The notes: generated by a model not told the origin, from the sequence alone. A stretch of DNA of 64,000 bases from Ignavibacteriota bacterium (GCA_016708125.1 JADJGF010000001.1:3928001-3992000), one strand, 5' to 3'; numbered from the stretch's first letter, positions 17,641 through 27,642 are shown. Made by a program: numbers and translations.

Positions 17641-18402
17641 CTATAATTCCCTTATCCAAATATTTCTATAGCTAACCGGATTTCCATGATCCTGCAATGA
17701 AATAGGTTCTTTTTCTTTATGGTTTTCATACTTTGGTTCGCCAATATAAACTGATGTTCCTTTTAATTCAACATGATTTTGAACTAAAACACCATTCTGA
17801 ATAACCGTAATAAATGCGGGTTTTTCAACTTCACCATTTTCTTTAATTTTTGGTGCTGAATAAAAAATATCATACGTCTGCCAAACCCCCGGAGCTTTAC
17901 AAACATTAACCAAAGGTATAAATTGTTTATAGATACTTCCTGCTTGTCCATTGGAATAAGTTACATTATTGTAAGAATCTAAAACTTGAACTTCATATCT
18001 TTCTTGAAGAAATATTCCGCTGTTCCCTCTTCCTTGTCCATCGCCTTCAACTTTTTCCGGAGTTTTCCATTCAATATGAAGCTGGCAATCACCGAAAGAT
18101 TTTTTTGTGCGAATACTTCCCGCTTTCTTAACGACGGTCATTGCTCCTTCACCCAATTGCCATTTTGCTTCACCGCCCTTTACATTTTCCCATTCGTCTA
18201 AATTTGTTCCATCAAATAAAATTATTGCATCAGATGGTGGTAAATTATTTTCTCCGGGAGTTACAATTGCCGGAACCGGTTTCCAAACTTCTGTTAACTT
18301 TGGGTTTCCTTCATCTTGACCAAAATTTTGAAGTGGTAAAATCATCATTCCGATTATAATCAATAACAAACTTTTAAAGATATTTTCATTTTGCGATTTC
18401 AT
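17641..18402 (-). CDS. Second DUF1080 (3-keto-disaccharide hydrolase-like) exported protein
   Basis: A 253-residue protein with a signal peptide ending near LQNFGQ and no lipobox. The DUF1080 domain is clear: AIILFDGTNLDEWENVKGG, LHIEWKTPE, GRGNSGIFLQERYEVQVLDSY and a C-terminal SYRNIWIREL strand. This longer, YEVQVLDS-containing form belongs to a different subgroup from the lipoprotein at 14254-14853, which suggests a different keto-glycoside substrate or leaving group. The ATG is preceded by GGAAGGAG. The gene is 41 bp upstream of the YncE/phosphoesterase gene and probably forms a two-gene transcript with it. No CAAACGATTG operator was found in its upstream region. Confidence 0.88.
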   Translation of the reverse strand: MKSQNENIFKSLLLIIIGMMILPLQNFGQDEGNPKLTEVWKPVPAIVTPGENNLPPSDAIILFDGTNLDEWENVKGGEAKWQLGEGAMTVVKKAGSIRTKKSFGDCQLHIEWKTPEKVEGDGQGRGNSGIFLQERYEVQVLDSYNNVTYSNGQAGSIYKQFIPLVNVCKAPGVWQTYDIFYSAPKIKENGEVEKPAFITVIQNGVLVQNHVELKGTSVYIGEPKYENHKEKEPISLQDHGNPVSYRNIWIREL

Positions 18403-18703
18403 AAATATTCTCCTTCCGATTCTTGGGTATGAATTTATTGAATTTTATTTAACCAAATTTTGTTGAATAATTTTATTTTGCAATTTCTTAAAAATCTAAA
18501 TTTAATTTTTGTACATAGCTTATAAGATTTCCTAAAGTAAAATAAATAAAAGTGACTGAAGTTATGTATAATCTAAATAGATTTTTTTTATTTATGGAGG
18601 GGCCTTATGTCTAAAATAATTTTGCGTTTGAAGAATTTTATTTTCATCTATATTTGATATGAGCACAATAAATAAAAAATATTTTTACACTGCAAAAATT
18701 ATC
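18403..18703. other. Intergenic region with a candidate short ORF
   Basis: This 301-bp AT-rich gap separates two minus-strand genes. On the plus strand it has a TATAAT-like box at 18567-18572, an AATCTAAATAGATT inverted repeat at 18570-18583 followed by a run of T, and a strong ribosome site leading into a 16-codon ORF (see next feature). I see no copy of the CAAACGATTG operator. Confidence 0.5.
18607..18657 (+). CDS. Candidate 16-residue peptide with strong Shine-Dalgarno, or a gene remnant
   Basis: TGGAGGGG at 18595-18602 is followed by ATG at 18607 and a short ORF MSKIILRLKNFIFIYI that stops at 18655-18657. It is the strongest ribosome site in the region and lies on the strand opposite to its neighbours. 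The peptide is basic then hydrophobic, like the first part of a signal peptide, so it may equally be the decayed start of a lost secreted protein. No homology can be claimed. Confidence 0.3.
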   Translation: MSKIILRLKNFIFIYI

Positions 18704-19894
18704 CTACTTGAGCAGTATCATTTTTTTTGTTTTAATAATTTTTTCGGAAATTAATTTATAGAAATATATGCCGCTGTTTAATTCACTTGCATCAAACAAT
18801 ACTTCATAAATTCCCGGTTTTTGTTTTTGGTTAACTAATGTTACAACTTCTCTGCCAAGAAGATCATAAATAATTAATTTTACAGACTGAATATATCCTA
18901 ATTCCATATTGGGAATTGTGTATCTTATTTTTGTAATTGGATTAAATGGATTTGGATAATTTTGGAATAATTCAATTTTCTGGGGAATCATTTTTTCATT
19001 CTTTATTGCGACTGCTGTAGATTTTATAAAATAATTAAATGATTCAGCAGTGTTTGAACCCCAAACAGATTTACTTCCGGCTGTATAACCAAGTTTTAAT
19101 GCTTCTTCCGAGAGTTCACCGCTTCCTTCTAATGAAGCCGAAACTTTAATATTCTGGTTTACATCAATAATATTTTTCCCATCCGGAGTTTTTAGAAATC
19201 CCCAAAAAGGAGCAGAGATTTCCGCTTCGTTTCCATTTTCCGAAACAGCAATTTTTATAATTCCATAATAAATCGGACCTTTATCTTCAACTACTACATA
19301 GGTAGAATCTTCAAACAAAACCCACTGCGAATACCAGTCATAAGTTCCTGGTGTAAGTCTAACAATTCCTTGAGTGAGATCATTTTGCCAATTTGCATTA
19401 TAATCTTCTTCAGAAATATATTCATGATTCAAGTAATGTCCTGTGTTATATTCGCCATTATAAAATTCAACTTCCATATTCATATCGTAACCTTTACTAT
19501 CCGGGTAATACCCGCCTTCTCTAAGCGGATAGCCGGTTGTGTCATTATCATCAACATCAATTGTAAAAATAAAATAATATCTTCCGCTTTTTGTATGACC
19601 GAGAGAAGTTGATGAAGTATTTCCAATAATTCCTTTTGATTTTATATAGCCGTAAAGTGAATTTTCATCGTTGGTAAATTTTACCTCAAGAATATCAACA
19701 TCGGAATAATCTAAAAATTGTGCCGGTTCTCCGCCCTCTTCATAACCATCAGTATCGTGAACATTATTTGCTGAGTCAGAAACTATAACTGGAATATTTT
19801 CCCAATCATTAAAATTTCCATCAATTATGATATTGTTTTGAGAATATAAAAACGTACTAAAAAATATTAGAGATAGGATCAGTAATTTGTTCAT
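18704..19894 (-). CDS. Secreted protein with C-terminal T9SS-type sorting domain
   Basis: A 396-residue protein with signal peptide (up to about FLYSQ). The N-terminal half begins IIIDGNFNDWENIP, a pattern of beta-sandwich domains that open with a D-G-x-x-x-D-W motif (CBM9/DOMON-like), also seen twice in the protein at 33293-35374. The last ~90 residues contain ELFQNYPNPFNPITKIRY, IYDLLGREVVTL and end in KKMILLK, the type A sorting domain recognised by the type IX secretion system. It is the last gene of the run 33173 to 18704 and could be a surface glycan-binding protein. Function otherwise unknown. Confidence 0.8.
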   Translation of the reverse strand: MNKLLILSLIFFSTFLYSQNNIIIDGNFNDWENIPVIVSDSANNVHDTDGYEEGGEPAQFLDYSDVDILEVKFTNDENSLYGYIKSKGIIGNTSSTSLGHTKSGRYYFIFTIDVDDNDTTGYPLREGGYYPDSKGYDMNMEVEFYNGEYNTGHYLNHEYISEEDYNANWQNDLTQGIVRLTPGTYDWYSQWVLFEDSTYVVVEDKGPIYYGIIKIAVSENGNEAEISAPFWGFLKTPDGKNIIDVNQNIKVSASLEGSGELSEEALKLGYTAGSKSVWGSNTAESFNYFIKSTAVAIKNEKMIPQKIELFQNYPNPFNPITKIRYTIPNMELGYIQSVKLIIYDLLGREVVTLVNQKQKPGIYEVLFDASELNSGIYFYKLISEKIIKTKKMILLK

Positions 19895-19933
19895 AAGTAT
19901 TTCACTTGATTGAGTTATATGAATTTGTGAATA

Positions 19934-21193
19934 TTATTCAGAGCTGCCATTTTTATTTATTAATTCCAAGGCTGAATTAATAAATATTTCTCCGGTTTTT
20001 TCTCCAAGACTTGTTCTTGAAATGTAATTGTAAGTTTTAAAACTGTTAAAATCTTCTTTAGTTAAAATGTATCCATAAGCATCATTTGTTAATCCAAATA
20101 AAAAAGGATTTTTAGTTTTCATTTTTCGTTTTAAATAAAATCCTATATTTGGTAAAGCTTCGCCCGGAATTGTAATTATTTGCGCAGTTCCAATATTTAT
20201 TAAATTTAAAATTGTTGATACTTCATTGTTTTGAATATTATAATCAATAATAGAATTTTTCAAAATTGCTTTCATGAGTTCTGATTCTATCGGAAATTTA
20301 ATTTTACTATGAGCAATTTCAATTTTGGGATTTTTCTGAATTTCTGCATCTGCAACTATTCTTAAAGATTCGTCGGCTAATAATTCGCCAATTCTAATAC
20401 ACTCTTCCCAATTATTTGCTTCTTTTCCATTCTCCAATCGATTATCCGCAGTAACCATACCGCCTTGCGCGCTATTCATAAAAATTGCAATACCGCCAAT
20501 TTGATTTTCAATTTTATTATAAAATGGTCCAATTAAATCCGGTGTGCAAATGCCTCTATCGCTTCCAATAACTTCGGGATGAATTGCATAATTAACTAAA
20601 GTAGAAATAACATTTTTATTCTTTTCAGAAATAAATTGAATTACGCCGCATCGCGGATCAAACAGTTTTGGCGCGTAAGCATTATAGGCAATTTTTCCGT
20701 TTAACTCTTCAACTGCAACTTTTAGATAACTTGGTTGTGTTTTTTCTAACGCTTCGTTTATTGCTTCTGCAGTTTTTTGAACAACAGTTTCAATATAATT
20801 TAAGTCTGCGCCGCTATTACCATTCTCATCCGCAAAGCCATATAAATCCGGCGCGCTGTGAGTATGCGTTGCACCAATTAAAATATTTTCCGGTTTTATT
20901 TTTGGCACTAACTTTCTTATTCTATCACCAATTATTTTTGTAACGCCTAAATTATCAATTGAGACAATTGCAAATCTCACGCTATCTTTTTCAACAACAA
21001 TTACTCGTGTAGAAAGTTCACCATGCTTTATATTTGCCTGTTTGGGAATTCCAACTCCACCGGAAACCGGAAGCAAAGGATTGGGAGTTATTATGCGAGA
21101 GGCTGCTCCGACTTTTAATTCAGAAGCTGATACATATTGTGAGACCAATATTAAGAAAGAAAACAAAATTAAAAATGTTTTTATTTTTTTCAT
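19934..21193 (-). CDS. Exported neutral/alkaline ceramidase-fold protein
   Basis: A 419-residue protein with signal peptide (ILVSQYVSAS). The body matches the N-terminal domain of neutral/alkaline non-lysosomal ceramidases (PF04734): KVGAASRIITP at the start, ILIGATHTHSAPDLYG with two zinc-type histidines, NYAIHPEVIG with a third, and MNSAQGGMVTADN. It lacks the C-terminal immunoglobulin-like domain of true ceramidases, and short homologues of this kind are frequent in polysaccharide loci, where their substrate is unknown. The ATG at 21193 has GGAAGGA upstream; the TTG at 21208 lies before that site and is not used. It sits 26 bp after the sialidase-fold gene. Confidence 0.8.
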   Translation of the reverse strand: MKKIKTFLILFSFLILVSQYVSASELKVGAASRIITPNPLLPVSGGVGIPKQANIKHGELSTRVIVVEKDSVRFAIVSIDNLGVTKIIGDRIRKLVPKIKPENILIGATHTHSAPDLYGFADENGNSGADLNYIETVVQKTAEAINEALEKTQPSYLKVAVEELNGKIAYNAYAPKLFDPRCGVIQFISEKNKNVISTLVNYAIHPEVIGSDRGICTPDLIGPFYNKIENQIGGIAIFMNSAQGGMVTADNRLENGKEANNWEECIRIGELLADESLRIVADAEIQKNPKIEIAHSKIKFPIESELMKAILKNSIIDYNIQNNEVSTILNLINIGTAQIITIPGEALPNIGFYLKRKMKTKNPFLFGLTNDAYGYILTKEDFNSFKTYNYISRTSLGEKTGEIFINSALELINKNGSSE

Positions 21194-21219
21194 TGATTTT
21201 CCTTCCAATATTTTTGTTG

Positions 21220-22287
21220 TTAAATTTTTGCCGGATTTAGAACCACATATTTTACTGTTTTTCTATTCCATGTATAAACAATATGAACCAAACCATCATT
21301 CGATTGAATTACCGATGGATATGAATATTCCTCATCGTCAATAGTATCTGGATTTGAAACTGATTCTAATTCCAAAATATTTTTCCAATTTTTTCCATCA
21401 TTTGAAATTGCAATAGCTAACGGAATTCTTTTTCCCCAATTTGTTTTAGTTGGATTATAAACTAATAAATGTCGTCCGTCACTAAGTGTTACGGCATCAA
21501 TACCGGAATTAGGATTCGGTAAATTTAATGCGGTCATTTTCCCCCAAGATTTTCCATTATCAAATGACCAAACTTGTGATATTACTTCATTTTCAGTTCT
21601 GCAAAGTAATTGTAAACTATTATTAGGATGTATTAAAATTGTCGGTTGAATTGCTCCAAATTCTTTTTCATCATTTAAATCGCCCGAAGAAATCCAAGTT
21701 CTCCCCAAATCTTTACTTTTTTCAATTTGAATTTTCCAGCCGTCGTGTTCAGTGCTTGTTGGTGAAATAATTTCACCATTGCTTAATTGAATCGGTTTAT
21801 TTTTAATTGGTCCATAAATTCCATCCGGTAAACGAATTGGCTCCGACCAAGTTCTTCCATTATCATTTGAAGTAACATAAAGTCCCCACCATTCTCGTGG
21901 ACTTGGTCCAACTTTATAATATAAAAATAAAGGTCCATTTTGTGGTTGAAATAAAACCGGATTCCATGATGGATATCTCGATCCATCTTTTTGAATTCCA
22001 TTTACAACTTCAGTAGGAATTGACCATTTCCCATTTTCACTTATTGAAACCCAAATTCCTACATCGGGATTTTTTTCATGAGTTCCGCCAAACCAAGCTG
22101 CAACAACATTATTTCCGCTTACTGCAATTGTGGATGCGTGACATTGCGAAGTTGGCGCATTCGAAATTTCATAAATAAATTCTTCTTTAACTATTGATTG
22201 ATGTTTTACTTTTTCAGAATTGTTAATTGGTTTTGTACAGTTTGCAAATACAAAGCTAATTAGTAAATAAAACAAATAAGTTCTCAT
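21220..22287 (-). CDS. Sialidase-fold (BNR repeat) lipoprotein
   Basis: A 355-residue lipoprotein (lipobox FVFANC, Cys about 17) with a six-bladed propeller of the sialidase superfamily. Asp-box sequences are visible: SNDNGRTW, SKDLGRTW and SFDNGKSW, plus a degenerate SNDGKNW. The N-terminal HASTIAVSGNNVVAAWFGGTHEKNPDVGIW and C-terminal YSYPSVIQSNDGLVHIVYTWNR segments are typical of bacterial members found in glycan loci; they lack the full Arg triad needed to call a true sialidase. It may be a glycoside hydrolase, a lyase or a binding protein. It lies in the envelope operon with the TonB receptor. Confidence 0.78.
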   Translation of the reverse strand: MRTYLFYLLISFVFANCTKPINNSEKVKHQSIVKEEFIYEISNAPTSQCHASTIAVSGNNVVAAWFGGTHEKNPDVGIWVSISENGKWSIPTEVVNGIQKDGSRYPSWNPVLFQPQNGPLFLYYKVGPSPREWWGLYVTSNDNGRTWSEPIRLPDGIYGPIKNKPIQLSNGEIISPTSTEHDGWKIQIEKSKDLGRTWISSGDLNDEKEFGAIQPTILIHPNNSLQLLCRTENEVISQVWSFDNGKSWGKMTALNLPNPNSGIDAVTLSDGRHLLVYNPTKTNWGKRIPLAIAISNDGKNWKNILELESVSNPDTIDDEEYSYPSVIQSNDGLVHIVYTWNRKTVKYVVLNPAKI

Positions 22288-22333
22288 AATTTATTTTCTC
22301 AAATTTCTAAATCAATTTTATTTGGACAAATAT

Positions 22334-23899
22334 CTAATAATAAAACCATTGAGTATCTACAGTCGGTACTAAAAATTCACCGGTAAAATTTTTAACAACA
22401 AGGACTGATGTTTCAAGCGACTTCGGTCCATCATTTAATTTCAATTTATATAGCACATCATTGTTTATCCAAACTGAATATTTCTTTTTTAAATCTTCAA
22501 GTTCTTTATCAAGCAATTTTTTATGCTTCTCAAAAAGAATTGCGTTATACACATCATTCTTATACTTATAAAATCTTGTTGTATCTATATCGGAAATTCT
22601 TAATTCTTTCCATCTGAATTTAAAATAATTTTTCATCTCGTCATCAGTTACTGAAATTTTTTGAATTATGTGATCTCTGAAAATATCATAAGTCCATTTT
22701 TCTTCCCACAACTCAATATCTTTTTTTACGTTTGAGGAATCCAAAACGCCATCGGATTTTGCTATCTCAATAAACTGATTATTTTTAATCATTGTTCCAA
22801 CTTCGGTTATCAATCTATTTTTAAGATCATTCAAATCAGAACTTTCAATAATAGTTTTTCTGTGATAATTCATATAATTAAAATAATCTTCAACAGTTGT
22901 AATTCCGTTTACAGAAGAATATAATTTTTGCGGAAGTATTTTTTTTAATTGCTTCAAATAACTTTTTGATGTGTCAGTAACTTGACTTAAATTTTTTACC
23001 ATTGATCCACTTTTGGGAATTCCGTTTTTAATCCATTCGAAAAGAGGTTTCACCATTTGATCTATTGTTGTATTGCTAACTCTGATATCCAATGGCGTTA
23101 ATAACGAATCCATTAACTTATGTACAATTTTATCAGATTCAACATTATGCAAACGCGCATACATTTTTTTTCTTTTTGTACCAAATTTTAATTCGTCAGA
23201 TTTAATTGCTTCTCGTTTAATTTCGACTACTTGAAAAATTGCATATCCATCATTAAAAGGAATTGGTTCTGACGGTTTTCCAATTTCTAAATTTTGAATT
23301 GATGCAAACATTTCCGGAGGCATTTCCATAAAATCCATCCAGTCAGTTTCAAAATTTTCTTTCTTTACATTTTTAACTTCTAATCGATCAATTTGCTTAT
23401 CAATAAAATCTCCCAAATTTGATATTTGAGCTTGTTCATAAGCTTCTGCAGCTTTTTGTAAAGATGGCGTAGGATAAATTAAGAGTCTGAATTTTATGCT
23501 TGATTTTTTTAATGCATCAACTATTTTTTCTTCCGGTATTTTTACTTTTGCATGAACGTGTTTAAGGTAAAATGATTCTAACAAATTATTATTTGTTCTA
23601 TTCTTTACTCGATCGGAAACATATTTACTTTTATTGTAACCTTTGCTGTAACCTTCGTTTGCAATCAGCATTTCTTTGATCATAAGATCTAAGTAATGTT
23701 TTCTGGGATTGCTCCCTAATCGCAAAGTTTTCAAGCTGAATTCAAAACTGCTTTTAAATTCGTCAACCGTTATAATTCTATTGCCAACTTTTGCAATGAT
23801 TTGATCTTCCGGAATTTTATCATCTGAGCATGATAAAAAAAATAACCCGATTATTAAGGCAACAATCGGGTTTGCAAATTTATTTTTATGTGAATTCAA
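22334..23899 (-). CDS. Parvulin/SurA-like peptidyl-prolyl isomerase-type chaperone lipoprotein
   Basis: A 521-residue lipoprotein (FFLSCSDD, Cys about 24). AKVGNRIITVDEFKSSFEFSL and YLDLMIKEMLIANEGY are typical of the SurA-type N-terminal chaperone domain; a parvulin-like segment follows (SIKFRLLIYPTPS, LEIGKPSEPIPFNDGYAIFQVVEIK) but without the well conserved GGDLGW-type motif of the paralogue at 31779-33173. The start codon is TTG at 23899 with only a weak ribosome site. Placed directly after the 1238-residue secreted protein gene, it may help fold or export that protein. The C-terminal 250 residues are not recognised. Confidence 0.7.
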   Translation of the reverse strand: MNSHKNKFANPIVALIIGLFFLSCSDDKIPEDQIIAKVGNRIITVDEFKSSFEFSLKTLRLGSNPRKHYLDLMIKEMLIANEGYSKGYNKSKYVSDRVKNRTNNNLLESFYLKHVHAKVKIPEEKIVDALKKSSIKFRLLIYPTPSLQKAAEAYEQAQISNLGDFIDKQIDRLEVKNVKKENFETDWMDFMEMPPEMFASIQNLEIGKPSEPIPFNDGYAIFQVVEIKREAIKSDELKFGTKRKKMYARLHNVESDKIVHKLMDSLLTPLDIRVSNTTIDQMVKPLFEWIKNGIPKSGSMVKNLSQVTDTSKSYLKQLKKILPQKLYSSVNGITTVEDYFNYMNYHRKTIIESSDLNDLKNRLITEVGTMIKNNQFIEIAKSDGVLDSSNVKKDIELWEEKWTYDIFRDHIIQKISVTDDEMKNYFKFRWKELRISDIDTTRFYKYKNDVYNAILFEKHKKLLDKELEDLKKKYSVWINNDVLYKLKLNDGPKSLETSVLVVKNFTGEFLVPTVDTQWFYY

Positions 23900-23925
23900 A
23901 ATTATAAACTACCTAATATTTTTAG

Positions 23926-26900
23926 CTACTTAATAATTGCAAATTTACCTCTTTGTGTTTTAAGTCCTTTAGCTTCAACCACAAAGAAATACATTCCAAA
24001 TGCAACTTCGGGACCATCTTCAGTTGTTAAATCCCACGGATGACGGCCTACATCAAACGCATCTTCATGTTCAATTTTTTTAACAAGTTCACCGCTTGCA
24101 GTAAAAATATAAATTGTACATTTTGGCGGAAGATTAACAAAATCAACACGTCTTTGAGAATTGCCGGCAATTTCATAAATAGATTCCAAAGTACTTGTTG
24201 CAACATAAGGATCCGGAACAACATAAACTTTTTTCTCATCATTAATTTTAACATCCGTGGCTTTCCATTCGCCGCCTTCTACTGCAAAACGAAAAGTATC
24301 TTGTTCAGTAGGATTTCGTTCTGTTCTAAAACTATATACATCACCAGGAGACGGCGGAACTACAGTAGTGTCTTTTCTTAGGAAATCTGGTTTGAAGAAT
24401 CTCAATTCCCAAGAAGACCAATACCTATCGTTACTTACAACATGATCATACTTAGGGAATTTAATTACAACACGCGTGCTATCCCAAATTTGTCCAAACA
24501 TTTCCGGAGGTAAATAATTTCCGTTATTTCTATTTTTTTCATAAATAACATTTATGGTCATTTTTATTTTATTATTTGGATCGGTTACATCCCAGACACT
24601 AAAATTTATTGGATACTGTTTTAATACAAGTGAACCCGGAGGAGCGTACGAAGTATCGACAATATGATCATAAACAACTAAATCAAAATCCCGCGGAAGT
24701 GCATATCCTGAGCCAGTAAGCTCAATTGAATTACAACGAATATTAGATTTAGTGTCGGTTGCCCACAATTTCCAATCAGTTGTTTCTCGTTTATATTTAT
24801 TGTATTTGATTACAGAAATATTTCTAACATTATCATTATTTATTTCATCTTCAATTGGGAATTTCAGATCATATTTAACACCTTGATAAACTCCTTTTTC
24901 AATTGCTGCGTAACCTTTTTTCACAAATTCTGAAGGTCCGGGATGAATTACATTAAATAGAGTATCGCCGGTAGTAGTATTCATTAAAGTTATTCCTCTT
25001 GTACCACCCCATTTATAAAGTGGTGTAAGTGCAGTCAGCCAGCCATCATCTTTAAAAGTTATTTGATAAATATCAGATAAATGATCAGTAGCGTGATGTT
25101 TATTAAAAACATCAACGTTAAAATTTCCACCGCGAGAATAACCGCTACTATGTTCAATTTTCAAAGAATCAACAAACGGTTCCGTATATCCGGCGGCAGA
25201 TTCTTGAGGCACACAAACAGCTGTATTTCTATCACGGAAAACTACATCACCTAATTCATTTACAGTAATATTAAATGCACATTCACTTGGCATTGCTTGT
25301 AAAGGATAATCTTCAGTTACAATTCCTCTATCAAAAAAATCATAATCATTTCCGGCATCGATTGAAGTTACTGCATAATAATATGTTCTTCCGTTTTCAA
25401 CTAAAGTATCTACATATGAATGTTTTAATCCGCTGTTGTTTCCCATATCGTAATGAACTCCAAGATTAGGGAAAGGTATTGGATGTGCTCCCCTTAATCC
25501 ATCATCGGATCTATCATAAATTTTAAGTGGTTCAAACAAAAGTACATTCCCAAAAGCATCTGTAACTGTTTTAATATCTAAGAAATCCGGATCCGTACTT
25601 CTATAAAGTCTATATCCGTTAAAATCCAAACCAAAGAATGGATCTTTAGAAAACTCAGCTTCTGTATCCCAATACAATTGTACCTTTCTATCAGAAACAT
25701 TTGATATAAGAGTTGGCTGTAATGGAGGTGTTAGAAATCTATAATTATCATTATAAATACTTTGCATAGTAGCTTTATTTCTTACAATATCTTCCTGGTT
25801 TTCACCCATAAGTAAAGCAATTGTAAATCTTTTCCAAACAGGTCTTTGAGCTTGCTCAAGTGCGTCAGTAGTTTCTAATTTGACATCCTTTGCACCAAAA
25901 ATAAAAACAATATCATCGTCCGTTTCTTCTATTTCCGGATCTTCTACTTTACTTAAATATTTTTCCCAAAACCCTTTCTGGTTTCTTAGTTCTTTATTAG
26001 ATTCATAAACATAAATATGTCCCAAACCAGCTTGATCTGCCTCATCAATATCAGTAATATCATAGTTAGATTCACCAATATCAATTCTTCCATTTGTTTC
26101 ACTTCCGTCTGAATCAGGTCCGGGCCATCCATTTTCATCAGGACCTATTCCATCTGTGCCTCTATCATCGTTAACTGGTTCAAAATCTAATTTATCATTC
26201 TTATTTACGTCTTCACCAGGATCAAGTGCACCATTTAGGTTTTTGTCTTCAGTATCCCATGTTGCATTTCCAGATGTACCTTCAATATTCAATAGTCCAG
26301 TATCACTAAATGATTTCCAATCACCGTCATTATCTATTTTATCAAACATACTTTCATCAACAAGTCCATCTTTATCATCATCAATACTGTTATCTTCAAT
26401 ACCCGGACTTTCCAAAAATGCAAAGCCAAAAACACCTATTTTTTGATATGTATTTAATTGATCAGGAAATTTATGCCATTGATATAAAATATCAAAAGCT
26501 AATCTTCCTTCATCTCCGGTTCCAAATTCAGCCACTACATAATCAACAGCATTAAACGTACTTTGTATTATACTTGCATCAGCCCACATTCCTGTAACAA
26601 CTCTATTTAAGTTATAATCACTATAGTTGCGAATTCTGTAAACTGAAACTAAAATATCTTCAGCAAGAGGATGAAACCAGGCATACGATCTTGATTCAAC
26701 TTCAACACCCATACCACGAATACTAACTTTATTTACGTCTGGATCTTTCCATTTTGTGGTATTTGGAGTACCGTCAGCATTTTTCATCGGCCAATATCTA
26801 AGTGTTGTATAGTCTTCCCAATAATCATTTTCATGATCATCAAGCATATAAACTGTTTCTTGATCAGCTATTGTTCCAGCTTTATATTCACCATTCCAAC

Positions 26901-27642
26901 TACCTGCTCTTGGTCCTGGACCTGTTGTTCTTGGCGGTCTTCCTGCCGGAGGTCTGGTATCCCCAACGTACGAACCTCCCGGCCAATATTCCGGCCAAGT
27001 TCTTTTATCGGTACTAATTGCCATACTTTTTAAAATACTTGTTGGAGGATCCAAATTTAGATCAAGTACTCCATTAAAATTTACATCTTCACTTGGAGTT
27101 AGTTCACCATCACCATCAACATCTTCATTAATTCCCCATATATATCCATAAAATCCATCATTGAACCAACCTGGAATTGGCTGCCAAATTTGCTGATGTG
27201 TTCTATCCGAAGATAATTGAGCAACTGTAGCATTACTAACGTGAGGCAAATAGGCATTACTTAGAATTCCAAATTGTTCGCCGTCCCAATTTTCCGGAAC
27301 AACTTTGCCTTCTAATGCTTTCATATCAGTAACATAAGCAGCAACTAAAAAGTTTGCACTCGATAAATAATTTAATCCTTCGCTTCCGGGCCATCGCATT
27401 CCAACTCCGCCAGACATTCCGGCATCCGTAATATTTCCAACATTCCAAACAGAAGTGTAAATTAAATTTCTATCAAACAAACCTCTTGCCCAATATCTTG
27501 CCCAATGCATTGGATGAGAATCTGATGTTGAACCTGCAACTTGCGCGTATATTTTATTTTCAGAACAAACTAATATTAAGGATGTTAAAAAAATAATTAA
27601 AGATAATTTTAATGTTTCTCTAAATTTTTTAAGTAATAACAC
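23926..27642 (-). CDS. Large secreted protein with Asp-rich calcium-type repeats, envelope operon
   Basis: A 1238-residue exported protein with a GTG start placed by GGAG seven bases upstream. A signal peptide ends near KIYAQ. Three Asp/Asn-rich stretches (about residues 170-195, 405-440 and 455-530), such as DVDGDGELTPSEDVNFNG and DDDKDGLVDESMFD, look like EF-hand/thrombospondin-3 calcium sites. A later YYYAVTSIDAGNDYD segment suggests a fibronectin-type domain. The C-terminus, GMYFFVVEAKGLKTQRGKFAIIK-like, resembles a sorting or FlgD-type Ig fold. It follows the PorV-like and TonB receptor genes and so may be the surface-exposed partner of that transporter. I do not recognise the family. 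Confidence 0.72.
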   Translation of the reverse strand: MLLLKKFRETLKLSLIIFLTSLILVCSENKIYAQVAGSTSDSHPMHWARYWARGLFDRNLIYTSVWNVGNITDAGMSGGVGMRWPGSEGLNYLSSANFLVAAYVTDMKALEGKVVPENWDGEQFGILSNAYLPHVSNATVAQLSSDRTHQQIWQPIPGWFNDGFYGYIWGINEDVDGDGELTPSEDVNFNGVLDLNLDPPTSILKSMAISTDKRTWPEYWPGGSYVGDTRPPAGRPPRTTGPGPRAGSWNGEYKAGTIADQETVYMLDDHENDYWEDYTTLRYWPMKNADGTPNTTKWKDPDVNKVSIRGMGVEVESRSYAWFHPLAEDILVSVYRIRNYSDYNLNRVVTGMWADASIIQSTFNAVDYVVAEFGTGDEGRLAFDILYQWHKFPDQLNTYQKIGVFGFAFLESPGIEDNSIDDDKDGLVDESMFDKIDNDGDWKSFSDTGLLNIEGTSGNATWDTEDKNLNGALDPGEDVNKNDKLDFEPVNDDRGTDGIGPDENGWPGPDSDGSETNGRIDIGESNYDITDIDEADQAGLGHIYVYESNKELRNQKGFWEKYLSKVEDPEIEETDDDIVFIFGAKDVKLETTDALEQAQRPVWKRFTIALLMGENQEDIVRNKATMQSIYNDNYRFLTPPLQPTLISNVSDRKVQLYWDTEAEFSKDPFFGLDFNGYRLYRSTDPDFLDIKTVTDAFGNVLLFEPLKIYDRSDDGLRGAHPIPFPNLGVHYDMGNNSGLKHSYVDTLVENGRTYYYAVTSIDAGNDYDFFDRGIVTEDYPLQAMPSECAFNITVNELGDVVFRDRNTAVCVPQESAAGYTEPFVDSLKIEHSSGYSRGGNFNVDVFNKHHATDHLSDIYQITFKDDGWLTALTPLYKWGGTRGITLMNTTTGDTLFNVIHPGPSEFVKKGYAAIEKGVYQGVKYDLKFPIEDEINNDNVRNISVIKYNKYKRETTDWKLWATDTKSNIRCNSIELTGSGYALPRDFDLVVYDHIVDTSYAPPGSLVLKQYPINFSVWDVTDPNNKIKMTINVIYEKNRNNGNYLPPEMFGQIWDSTRVVIKFPKYDHVVSNDRYWSSWELRFFKPDFLRKDTTVVPPSPGDVYSFRTERNPTEQDTFRFAVEGGEWKATDVKINDEKKVYVVPDPYVATSTLESIYEIAGNSQRRVDFVNLPPKCTIYIFTASGELVKKIEHEDAFDVGRHPWDLTTEDGPEVAFGMYFFVVEAKGLKTQRGKFAIIK

